NCBI RefSeq assembly: GCF_032302195.1
Contig: NZ_CP135275.1
Span: forward strand, 5,648,001 to 5,712,000
Length of the DNA: 64,000 bases
Source: Paenibacillus sp. MMS20-IR301
GTDB taxonomy: Bacteria; Bacillota; Bacilli; Paenibacillales; Paenibacillaceae
Direction of reading: 5' to 3'
Every line of letters starts with the position of its first letter. Position 1 is the first letter of the stretch. A program made the position numbers and the translations under genes. The notes beneath the pieces are model-generated. The model had not been told where the DNA came from. It made no database searches and was given only the letters and a program-made list of their open reading frames with translations. Positions 15,891 to 23,464 of this stretch are shown here, piece by piece.

Positions 15891-18146
15891 TTAAAAACTG
15901 CCTTTAGAATAGCAACTTTTCCGAAGTTGATCTAAAGCTACTAGATCCACACTATCTAAACAAAAATCTTGTTGAAGTCGCTCGACTTGTTCCTGGAATG
16001 GTATGACTAACTTCCCATATGAGGAAACTTCCAGGCTCAGAAAGCGGTATTCTTTACTTAGTGGATTTTGATGAATTAAATAATCAATTGTTTCAAGAGA
16101 CTCTTTATATCTCCCTAACCTTTGAAGAGCAAGAGCTCTTGAATCCAAGAGTGTGTTCTGACTCGAAACAATAAACAAGTCCCCATCTGCAATGATACTG
16201 TAAAAAGTCCGCGATTTTTGAGTATCTGTATATTCCAATGCATCTCCAATGAGTAAAGACGCCCGGCAATAGTTACGATTATTAATCAGTATAAGTATTT
16301 CTAATTTATCTTTCCTCGATAGTCTAGTATTACTTACTATCCGTGGAACGTACTTTCTAAGTATCGCTTCCAAAGGACTACAATACTTGTCTTGGCTGTA
16401 GGAAGAATACACCGCAAATTTACCGTTTAAATGTAAATAACTTAAACAGATGAAACAAAATATAATTTTTTGATATGTCGTCAGGGTTTCAATTTGTTGG
16501 AGCACGAATAAGTTGATGTTGCTTCTGACTTGTCTCCTGTTTAGTATCCGTTCCCCATTGTTCCTAAGGTCTAGTTGAACTAATGCATGCAAAGCATTGG
16601 ATCTCAGCTCAAACCCCCTCGAATTTGCCTCGCGTTTTAACAAATCAATGACTTTTACTTCATTCATGTCTGAGAGTTTAGACAGCATATCCAGAATGAC
16701 CTTCTTACTGTTATCATCAGCATAAAGTTCATATTCTCTTAGCAGAATCTTTACTAATACTGGGGAGGAACCTATATTATTAAAAGTGATTATGCGGTGA
16801 AGAATATTAAGGTATTTAATGTTACATCTATTTTCAGAAAACTGGATATCGATAAATTTGTGAGCCAATCTGTACCGATGTTCTTCTCTGTATTCCATAT
16901 TTCCTTCATGAACTATATTTCTAGTAACGCTATCCTCCAACTCAGGTGAAAAGGTGAATGCATCATTGAAATATTCAATCCCTTCCTCTATCTCCACACC
17001 AGCTAGTAATTTGCCCCAGTAAGCGTTCATTGTCGGTTCGTCATAATCTGGAAAATCGAATTCAGTCGGAGGCACTGACTGTCTGTCGTAAGCTGTAGAG
17101 GGTTGGTGGGAAAAACCCAAAACCCTTCTAAGGGGAGTATTCGGAAGTTGTGAAATGCTTAATCGGTTATCAGACTTGCAAATTTTTTCGAACAACTGAC
17201 ACATGTGCTCATATAAGCCTATAATTTCATTAGTTGATAAACCATCTAATCTATTATATAAGTCAGCCAGAGGGAGGGGTCCATCGATATGCGCACAAAT
17301 AATATTTCGAACATGACGGATTTGATCGATCCGCTGCAACATTCTTGTCTTTAACTTAGCTTCTTCAAAGAGATCTATAGCTTTTTGGATTCCATATTTG
17401 CTTACGATAGTATCCATACCATCCATTTCTTGAACTGCTCCTGCTTGTATGGGTCGGGTAAATAATATATCCGAAAAATTGATTACATCGACGACTACGA
17501 GAGTCTTGACGGCACTTATTAACTCTCTCTGTGTTAGTACTTTTAATAACGCAGATTCATAATCTAAAATAATTCTAAGTGAATTAATCATGGCAGGCTT
17601 AGTCTGAAGATCACCCAGATGTATCATCCCCCCCGTATTAAATCGGGTTAATGCCAGAATATCATTTCCTAACCTAGGCGAATTCTCCAGATCGTGCTTT
17701 ACGGAAACCCCCTGGATCAACGCGGCCTCGTGAGGGTCAAGAGTAATTGATGTTTGATGGAACGGGTCTAACTGTGCCGCGATTTCGTCAGCATGCTGAA
17801 TAAAAAAAAGCAAACTATCTTCTTGAATTTGTCCCCAATCCTCTATCCGCTCAAAAAAATCTGCATCTTTAAAGTGCCCTGCGAACTCGTGGCGCAGATT
17901 TGACATGTATTCTACATAAAGCTGGAATAATGCATTTAATTCCCCTTTTACCTTCTTGTATTCGAGTGGAGAACGAACTCCCTTCAGATCATTGTTAAAA
18001 CCACGTGCGAATGTAATAAAATCAGGTATTCGCATTAAAATAAGGCGTGCAATAGCACGCTTAAAAAAACTTCCGATTTTTAGTTGGAGAATAGCTTCGG
18101 CAATTTTCATACTTTGTAAGGCATAGCGCATCTTATCTCTTTTCAT
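15891..18146 (-). CDS. Large protein with two HEPN-like RX5H motifs, unknown family
   Basis: 751 aa, no family recognised. The N-terminal ~300 residues are helical and hold two R-polar-x4-H motifs, R85-HEFAG-H91 and R280-NIICA-H286, each in the form typical of HEPN ribonuclease active sites. Later parts look like helical repeats: a HEAT-like stretch (KVILDMLSKLSDMNEVKVID) and a TPR-like C-terminal pair (SRALALQRLGRYKESLETID). There are no membrane segments. A GGAG-containing site precedes the ATG. The gene stands alone next to the broken integrase of the ssrA island. A stand-alone abortive-infection RNase is a fair hypothesis but is unproven. Confidence 0.65.
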   Translation of the reverse strand: MKRDKMRYALQSMKIAEAILQLKIGSFFKRAIARLILMRIPDFITFARGFNNDLKGVRSPLEYKKVKGELNALFQLYVEYMSNLRHEFAGHFKDADFFERIEDWGQIQEDSLLFFIQHADEIAAQLDPFHQTSITLDPHEAALIQGVSVKHDLENSPRLGNDILALTRFNTGGMIHLGDLQTKPAMINSLRIILDYESALLKVLTQRELISAVKTLVVVDVINFSDILFTRPIQAGAVQEMDGMDTIVSKYGIQKAIDLFEEAKLKTRMLQRIDQIRHVRNIICAHIDGPLPLADLYNRLDGLSTNEIIGLYEHMCQLFEKICKSDNRLSISQLPNTPLRRVLGFSHQPSTAYDRQSVPPTEFDFPDYDEPTMNAYWGKLLAGVEIEEGIEYFNDAFTFSPELEDSVTRNIVHEGNMEYREEHRYRLAHKFIDIQFSENRCNIKYLNILHRIITFNNIGSSPVLVKILLREYELYADDNSKKVILDMLSKLSDMNEVKVIDLLKREANSRGFELRSNALHALVQLDLRNNGERILNRRQVRSNINLFVLQQIETLTTYQKIIFCFICLSYLHLNGKFAVYSSYSQDKYCSPLEAILRKYVPRIVSNTRLSRKDKLEILILINNRNYCRASLLIGDALEYTDTQKSRTFYSIIADGDLFIVSSQNTLLDSRALALQRLGRYKESLETIDYLIHQNPLSKEYRFLSLEVSSYGKLVIPFQEQVERLQQDFCLDSVDLVALDQLRKSCYSKGSF

Positions 18147-18182
18147 TTCGCTACTTCCTGACTCCTTTTTTTGTTTCAGTAT

Positions 18183-18416
18183 TTAAGCAGGGTTATGCTT
18201 TTCAACTGACTCTTCCCAAAAATCTTGCTTGAGATCCCAGATTCTGCTTGACGAAATCTTCTTGTGATTTATTCTCACGCTTCTTCTGCCGGTGGAAGAA
18301 AATTGTTTTGTAAAAAACAAAAACCCGAATCCGAAGACTCGAGCTTTTGTAGGTTCATTACAAACCTTAATTTTTACCTTACGATAGTCGCTCATTACGA
18401 GCTTGAATGACATCAT
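18183..18416 (-). CDS. Small basic hypothetical protein
   Basis: About 77 aa from an ATG near 18416 preceded by GAAGG; an in-frame TTG at 18443 is an alternative. It is basic, with a beta-like N-terminal half (KLVMSDYRKVKIKVCNEPTK) and a Ser/Arg-rich middle. It lies between the integrase remnant and the 751-aa gene on the same strand. I recognise no family, and it could be a chance frame. Confidence 0.3.
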   Translation of the reverse strand: MMSFKLVMSDYRKVKIKVCNEPTKARVFGFGFLFFTKQFSSTGRRSVRINHKKISSSRIWDLKQDFWEESVEKHNPA

Positions 18417-18495
18417 ATTACCTTCAAATCCTCTGTACGTCAACTCAAATTAGCAGTTGATACAATATCCTCGATCTATAAAACTAATCCCAGAG

Positions 18496-19619
18496 TTAAT
18501 CCTTATCTCTCCCAAGTGCTGTACTCATCACATTGATTGTTTTCTCATGCGTTTTATCAAACCGGTGAGTATAGATCTTGTTTGTTGTAGCCAAATCAGA
18601 ATGCCCTAACGCTTCCGAGATTGCCTTTAAGTCAACACCCGCTTCATAGAGAATACTTGCAAAAGTATGACGCAAATCATGAAGTCTAATTTTAGGCAAT
18701 GCATTACGCTCTAAGAATAAGCCAAATTGCTCGGTCAGCGTATTCACACGATACGGCTTTCCATTGTCCTGGATATAAACATAGCCACTATCAATGTACT
18801 CATCTCCCAGCATCTACTTGAACTCTTCTTGGCGCTCTCTGGCCTTGTTAAGGACCTCAAACAGTTCATCCGTCATATAAGCACACGCTTGCTCTGTTCC
18901 GTCTTAGGGGCTTTTACGATCTCCTTACTGCCTGCGCTAGTACGAACCTCTGCTATCTGAATGCTTCTATCCTTGAAGTTAATGTACTTCCATTGAAGAC
19001 CTACAATCTCTTCACGTCTAAGTCCCAAATAACCGGCCAGATATACGGGTAATTCAAGCTTGGTGTCTTTTACTCTGTCTAACAGAATATTTAATTGATC
19101 CCGGGTATAAGACTGGCCTACAAACCGTTCTTTCTTAGGAAGAGTTACAGCGTCCGATACGTTACGATGCACAAATTGCTGCTTCAGGCCGTAATCCAAC
19201 GCTTTACGAATACAGGCATGATGTTTATGTACAGTATTTGGAGAAAGTAGCTTGTCATCCATTAGATATTTATAAGATTGTTGGATGTGTGCAGGTTGCA
19301 GCTTTTGTAACTCGAAGTTACCCAAAAAGGGGATAATATGCTTATAGATAATATTTCTGTAACCATAAATGGTTGTCTCTTCGCAGTTATACTTTACGTA
19401 GTTCTCTATCCAATGCTCAAGAAATTCGGAGAAGGTCATTTTTGTCGTCTGGACCAATAAATTACGTTGCTGATTATATTCAAATTCATTCAATAACTTC
19501 CTAGCATCGGCCTCAGAGGAAGCGGACGTATATTTCCTAATTCGTTTGCCTTTACTATCTGTACCAAAATCAAATGTAACCCGAAATTTGGTTCCAACCG
19601 TGGTGATGCTCCCTACCAT
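18496..19619 (-). pseudogene. int: Phage-type tyrosine integrase, frameshifted and with a nonsense codon
   Basis: The 5' part (18873-19619, 248 aa) has an arm-binding domain (VTFDFGTDSKGKRIRKYTSA), a SAM-like domain and the Arg-I box (LAGYLGLRREEIVGLQW). It loses frame at about 18870 in CTTATATGACG. The +2 frame continues as MTDELFEVLNKARERQEEFK, then meets TAG at about 18814, after which the catalytic C-terminus is intact ([24 protein letters not shown] with the likely Tyr). Two separate lesions make this a pseudogene. It sits directly beside the partial ssrA copy, transcribed away from it, as integrases do beside their attachment site. Confidence 0.9.
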
Positions 19620-19799
19620 GCTATCATCTCCTAATTCACTTTGCCGTAGGGGATTCCTCTACCTACGGTTAGGATAGCATGCTGTAAGATATTTTGTTAA
19701 TAGATAGACCTGTAGCCAAATGGACTACAGCTACCCTCAAAAATCATGCAGTTAAAAGAGTGTTGGCTACAATTTGGCTACAAATCAGACCTGTATAAG

Positions 19800-19828
19800 T
19801 AAAAAACCCGCTCTGGGAGCGGGTTTTA
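19800..19828. terminator. Bidirectional terminator at the ssrA-copy junction
   Basis: ACCCGCTC/GAGCGGGT is flanked by A-runs on one side and T-runs on the other. It lies four bases beyond the 3' end of the partial ssrA copy, where an ssrA terminator would be. Confidence 0.8.
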
Positions 19829-19831
19829 GGA

Positions 19832-19924
19832 TGGAGCCGAGGGGAGTCGAACCCCTGTCCGAAGATAACGGCACATAAGTTTCTACGAGTGTAGTCACGG
19901 ATTTGATGTCACCCTAGAAGCCCC
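19832..19924 (-). repeat. Partial copy of the ssrA 3' end (attachment site)
   Basis: This repeats the last ~93 nt of ssrA in the same orientation. The first 48 bases (19832-19879) are identical to 28224-28271; the rest carries about five mismatches and ends at AGAAGCCCC. A 3'-end fragment beside an integrase gene is the mark of integration into ssrA. Its divergence suggests it came in with an element from another strain. Confidence 0.92.
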
Positions 19925-19980
19925 TATTGATAAACATTAAGCATCATTTCTTCTCAATGCATCTATCTTCTATGCGGCAT

Positions 19981-20103
19981 CTACTTCCTACGCATAACTA
20001 ATCTTAAATATTCTAAATCGTACTCAAATGTCTTATGAAGCTCCGACAAGTCATATTGATTAAGATATGAGATTATGCTCTCTAACGTTGCAATTCGCAT
20101 CAT
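19981..20103 (-). CDS. Very small ORF at end of the GHKL operon
   Basis: 40 codons (MMRIATLESIISYLNQYDLS, then ELHKTFEYDLEYLRLVMRRK). Its start overlaps the stop of the preceding 61-aa gene in an ATGATG arrangement, so translation would be coupled. The sequence forms amphipathic helices. It is the last of a chain of small genes that stops about 57 bases from the ssrA copy. Family unknown. Confidence 0.4.
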   Translation of the reverse strand: MMRIATLESIISYLNQYDLSELHKTFEYDLEYLRLVMRRK

Positions 20104-20285
20104 ATAGGAAAGATCCCCATAGTATCAATATCAGCTAAGACCCTTCGCTGCTTTTCCAACTCCACCATCCTTTCAATAACTTCCTTAAAGCCTCTTAATG
20201 ATTTTTCATTTCTAAATTCGATTGGCCTTTCAATATCAACATACATTAACTCCTCTTTATATTCTTGAAGGGTTTTATATCGCAT
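20100..20285 (-). CDS. Small helical hypothetical protein
   Basis: 61 aa, charged and helical (FKEVIERMVELEKQRRVLAD), no family recognised. It starts 8 bases after the preceding gene's stop with only a weak ribosome site, so it probably depends on coupling. It belongs to the minus-strand operon headed by the GHKL ATPase. Its size and company suggest an accessory or regulatory peptide. Confidence 0.45.
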   Translation of the reverse strand: MRYKTLQEYKEELMYVDIERPIEFRNEKSLRGFKEVIERMVELEKQRRVLADIDTMGIFPI

Positions 20286-20293
20286 TTGCTCAG

Positions 20294-20491
20294 CTAAATC
20301 TGCTCTCCTTTGATCTGGGCCAAGACGAACTTAGTTCTCCAGGCAACGAATGTTTCTTTGGGTACTCCGAGTTCAGTTGAGCCGTCCCACTGATCCATGT
20401 GATGCTCTACAATAAGTTCATGCATAATATCCTTGAGTGACTTACCATATTTCTTTTCTATTTCTTCTTGGTATTCTTTATTTGTCTTCAT
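20294..20491 (-). CDS. Small hypothetical protein, possible helix-turn-helix
   Basis: 65 aa from the ATG at 20491 (site GGGTGAG); the frame opens two codons earlier at a GTG. The middle (KYGKSLKDIMHELIVEHHMD, then ELGVPKETFVAWRTKF) resembles a homeodomain-like helix-turn-helix in which a recognition helix follows GVPKET. It directly adjoins the 106-aa gene upstream. It may regulate the operon. Family not certain. Confidence 0.5.
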   Translation of the reverse strand: MKTNKEYQEEIEKKYGKSLKDIMHELIVEHHMDQWDGSTELGVPKETFVAWRTKFVLAQIKGEQI

Positions 20492-20497
20492 GCACAC

Positions 20498-20818
20498 TCA
20501 CCCGTTAATGAGATTTCGTAATTCATTCAATGCTGACTTCGTGAAGTTAGCAACAAATGCTTCGACATCAGCTACTTCTTCTTTATTAAACTCCAATGTT
20601 TGTACTGCAACGACTGCTTTTCCATTTTGAATATCAGCTAGCTCAGTACTACCTTTCTTAATCCTATGATAATTGGTTCCACCATCTTCATAGAGCAGTA
20701 CTCGATGAACAAAGTCGCCTGGATAGTATGTAATACATTGATAGTACATCATTCGAATGTTGTCTTCTGTAATTGCACTTTCTAACGCTTTAATTGTCGC
20801 TGAAGTATAAAATCCCAT
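20498..20818 (-). CDS. Hypothetical protein of the GHKL operon
   Basis: 106 aa with a good site (AAGGGAG) before the ATG. It is a mixed alpha/beta protein (MMYYQCITYYPGDFVHRVLL; KAVVAVQTLEFNKEEVADVE) without signal or membrane segments. No family recognised. The stop is followed immediately by the next start, as in compact phage-like operons. Confidence 0.55.
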   Translation of the reverse strand: MGFYTSATIKALESAITEDNIRMMYYQCITYYPGDFVHRVLLYEDGGTNYHRIKKGSTELADIQNGKAVVAVQTLEFNKEEVADVEAFVANFTKSALNELRNLING

Positions 20819-20857
20819 CGAAGTTCTCCCTTAATCCATTCTCGATATTTAATTCAA

Positions 20858-21592
20858 TCAGAACTCCTCTACACTCACAGTACCACTGCTAATGAGCGCC
20901 AACTCCAGCTTTTCTCTATCCTTAGTAGATAAAACAATCTTCATTCTATTGCTTTGTCCTGGATAACCCAAGATACCCTCAAACTGATTTCTCACTTCCT
21001 TATTCTTGAAAATATAGATATAATCATATCCCTCAAGAAACGGGAACGAATCTGATAGCTCTACAGGAAGCCTCTCCCACTGGTAAGATGCCGCTCTAAA
21101 CCCTCTTGTAGGTTTAGGCGCGATGACTGGAATAAGCCAATCCCTTCCAACTTTTCTTGCTGTCCGTAGTTTGCCCCTACGAATCCATTGACGCACCGTA
21201 ATATCAGATACATCATTAAGCTTAGCAAATTGATCTACTGTAAAGTAATCACATTTGACACTTAGCAGGGTAAACTCCTCTGTGGATGTAGAGGACTCTA
21301 GCTCCCCGCCTTCATCAAGGTTAAATTCCTCACAATAATAAAGTCTTAGATCTATACCATCATTGGTCAGAGCGTAGTCGTAATACCACCAGTCATCTGT
21401 TAATATTGGGAGACTACAATTTTCAAGTGCTTGTTGAAACCTTATACATAAGTTATGCATTTGTTTATATAACTCTGATTTCAAATCTTCGGGGTCTGGT
21501 GCATATTGTTCCATGTACTTTTGGAAATCTCTTTGAACGTCCGCTTTGTTATGACAATACCATTTCTTAAACAATTCTAAGCTTCCTCTCAT
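20858..21592 (-). CDS. HTH-containing hypothetical protein of the GHKL operon
   Basis: 244 aa. A MerR/excisionase-like helix-turn-helix lies in the middle (residues ~118-155: FTVDQFAKLNDVSDITVRQW, then GRDWLIPVIAPKP). The N-terminal half is acidic, and the C-terminal part contains a small alpha/beta segment (LEGYDYIYIFKNKEVRNQFE). GAGGTGAG supports the ATG. It is likely a DNA-binding regulator of this unit. The helix-turn-helix in mid-protein with long flanks is unusual for a simple excisionase. Confidence 0.6.
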   Translation of the reverse strand: MRGSLELFKKWYCHNKADVQRDFQKYMEQYAPDPEDLKSELYKQMHNLCIRFQQALENCSLPILTDDWWYYDYALTNDGIDLRLYYCEEFNLDEGGELESSTSTEEFTLLSVKCDYFTVDQFAKLNDVSDITVRQWIRRGKLRTARKVGRDWLIPVIAPKPTRGFRAASYQWERLPVELSDSFPFLEGYDYIYIFKNKEVRNQFEGILGYPGQSNRMKIVLSTKDREKLELALISSGTVSVEEF

Positions 21593-21715
21593 ACACTCAC
21601 CTCAAATTTGTATTTATGCAATACACTTTCACGCTTATTAATAATGTATCGCATCAATACAATCTATTCAAGAGATACATCTCTTAATAACACCTTCATA
21701 GATAAATAAAATGTA

Positions 21716-22135
21716 TTATATTGTTAGCCGAAGAGCATCTTCAACATGAATATCTACATACTTATTTCTTTTCTTCCCTTCCAGAGCTGCCCAAACAAAA
21801 CGGACTTCGTTCCCTTCCTCATCTACGCTCCACAGAGCATACGGGTCCTCAACAATTGCTCTAAGCCCAATTTTATCAGAGTAATCATGCAAAACGTTAT
21901 CCGAAGCATGCTTATGACCAATAGTTATCAAATCGCCCTTCTTCAGTTCACCATTTGTTTCATAGAGTAATTTATGTAGCCCTTCTAATAAGTTAACGAT
22001 CTCTTTCCTGTCTACAGAGCCGAAGTAAACCAAATCATTATTCGAAACATTTAATTTTATAGACATAATATTATTATCATCTGTGGTTGCAATCGATACT
22101 ATGTCATTATTATGCAAGGAAATACGTGCATCCAT
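21716..22135 (-). CDS. Hypothetical protein of the GHKL operon
   Basis: 139 aa, acidic and beta-rich (MSIKLNVSNNDLVYFGSVDR; YALWSVDEEGNEVRFVWAAL), resembling small beta-barrel or SH3-like folds. No family recognised. The ATG at 22135 has an AAGGGATG site. It follows the IrrE-like peptidase gene by about 30 bases. It might be the peptidase's substrate or partner, but nothing in the sequence proves that. Confidence 0.55.
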   Translation of the reverse strand: MDARISLHNNDIVSIATTDDNNIMSIKLNVSNNDLVYFGSVDRKEIVNLLEGLHKLLYETNGELKKGDLITIGHKHASDNVLHDYSDKIGLRAIVEDPYALWSVDEEGNEVRFVWAALEGKKRNKYVDIHVEDALRLTI

Positions 22136-22165
22136 TATTATTCATCCCTTCTACTTCCATCGCCT

Positions 22166-22642
22166 TCATCTTACTTTAGCGATGGATGAAAAGTAATCCC
22201 TAAGTAGAGCTTGATGCTCCTGTAAAAAGGTAGTACAGAAAGGATTCTTCTCTTCAAACGATGTTCCCTTCATAACTGCTACAGAAAAGCAATCTGCAAA
22301 AACTTCGGCTAACATTTCGTCTGAGCACGGCTTAAACGCTCCTCTTACGGCTTCCTTAAATGAGCTCGGTACAATTGTTAAGCCCTTCGTCATATGCACT
22401 TGAACTACATGTCCTAACTCATGCATGAAAATATATTCTGGGTTGGAGCTGCTATCAAGATCATTCTTATAAATGACCACTAAATGAATATGCGGGAAGT
22501 ATGCTGCGTTCATGCTTCTGTTCCCATACGGAACAAAATAGAAGCGAATAGGCACACCGTTAGTATTACGAGCAATAAATCGTCTTACCCCAAAACACTC
22601 GATTATTTGAAGTAAGTTTTGAGCAGCTGTCATTTTCAACAT
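22166..22642 (-). CDS. ImmA/IrrE-like zinc metallopeptidase
   Basis: 158 aa with the zinc-peptidase motif HELGH at about residues 75-79 and a downstream glutamate region (CSDEMLAEVFADCFSVAVMK) supplying the likely third ligand (E in EVFAD). ImmA/IrrE peptidases typically cleave a repressor to release a stress or prophage response. No standard XRE repressor partner is adjacent; the operon's HTH proteins at 20858 or 20294 are candidates. The ATG overlaps the stop of the upstream gene. Confidence 0.75.
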   Translation of the reverse strand: MLKMTAAQNLLQIIECFGVRRFIARNTNGVPIRFYFVPYGNRSMNAAYFPHIHLVVIYKNDLDSSSNPEYIFMHELGHVVQVHMTKGLTIVPSSFKEAVRGAFKPCSDEMLAEVFADCFSVAVMKGTSFEEKNPFCTTFLQEHQALLRDYFSSIAKVR

Positions 22643-22956
22643 TGCTCGTTAGATTCATGGAGTTCATCTAAATCTTGTAGTAAGTTTTTCAATAACTCAG
22701 TCTGCTTCTCATAATCAAAAACCGTTACATAAAAAAATAGAAATTCTGCAACAAAACAAGATAATCCCCTTTTAGGCCCTACCATCATAAATGGAGTAGC
22801 TACACTGACCTTTAATTCAATCAGGAATTGTTGAAATATACTATGATACGAGCTGTTACTCTGCTTACTCTCTGATCGATTAATAAGAAGTGAAATGAGT
22901 TCCCTCTGGGAGTATAGTGTACCCTGCATTAACAGCTCATAAATCTGGTTATCCAT
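22636..22956 (-). CDS. Hypothetical protein of the GHKL operon
   Basis: About 106 aa from the ATG at 22956 (MDNQIYELLMQGTLYSQREL), which has a GGGGTG site; the frame itself is open to 23043 inside the preceding gene. It is helical with one hydrophobic stretch (GLSCFVAEFLFFYVTVFDYE) too polar at its ends for a sure membrane span. The N-terminus could be a winged-helix remnant. It overlaps the IrrE-like gene by 7 bases. Function unknown. Confidence 0.5.
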   Translation of the reverse strand: MDNQIYELLMQGTLYSQRELISLLINRSESKQSNSSYHSIFQQFLIELKVSVATPFMMVGPKRGLSCFVAEFLFFYVTVFDYEKQTELLKNLLQDLDELHESNEQC

Positions 22957-22987
22957 CAAGACACCCCTGCTTATTTTTGATAATAAC

Positions 22988-23428
22988 TTAACTTTTCTGT
23001 GCTTGCTTTCTAGCCCATTCCATCCCTGGAATCGCTGCTTCAAGGACAGCCGCTACCCAAAGCAGTTCGCAAGTGTCCAATATGAGTCGAGCTAGAGGTA
23101 ATTTAGTAAACTGGCGCTGCCGCACAACTATCGCTTCCATTAAGTTTTTTTTATCAAGTTCACCTAACTCTGGTATCTTCGATAAGAACTTAGCAGCCAG
23201 TATACCATTAATCCTCTCAAGCTCCTCGTTTGCCTCTTCCAACGTTAAACGATATTGTTCCCAGTCGATATCTAGGCCTGAAATATAGAGTTGATCTGCC
23301 TCGCGCTTCGCTACCCATTGTTCTCCGTGTTCATTTTCAAAGTACCAGTAACTATGTTCCTGTTCTCCCAGTGCCCACGTTGGGGCGTTATCACGTTGTA
23401 ATCTGAGCTTTACATTTGTTGTTTTCAT
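22988..23428 (-). CDS. Hypothetical protein next to the GHKL ATPase
   Basis: 146 aa, with a beta-rich N-terminal half (SYWYFENEHGEQWVAKREAD) and a helical C-terminal half (RLTLEEANEELERINGILAA). A GAGGAG site precedes the ATG. It begins about 35 bases after the GHKL gene, so it is co-transcribed with it. No family recognised. As the immediate neighbour, it is the first candidate for a functional partner of the ATPase. Confidence 0.55.
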   Translation of the reverse strand: MKTTNVKLRLQRDNAPTWALGEQEHSYWYFENEHGEQWVAKREADQLYISGLDIDWEQYRLTLEEANEELERINGILAAKFLSKIPELGELDKKNLMEAIVVRQRQFTKLPLARLILDTCELLWVAAVLEAAIPGMEWARKQAQKS

Positions 23429-23464
23429 TTGTGCTCTCCTCTATTATAAAATCATTATTCCGTA

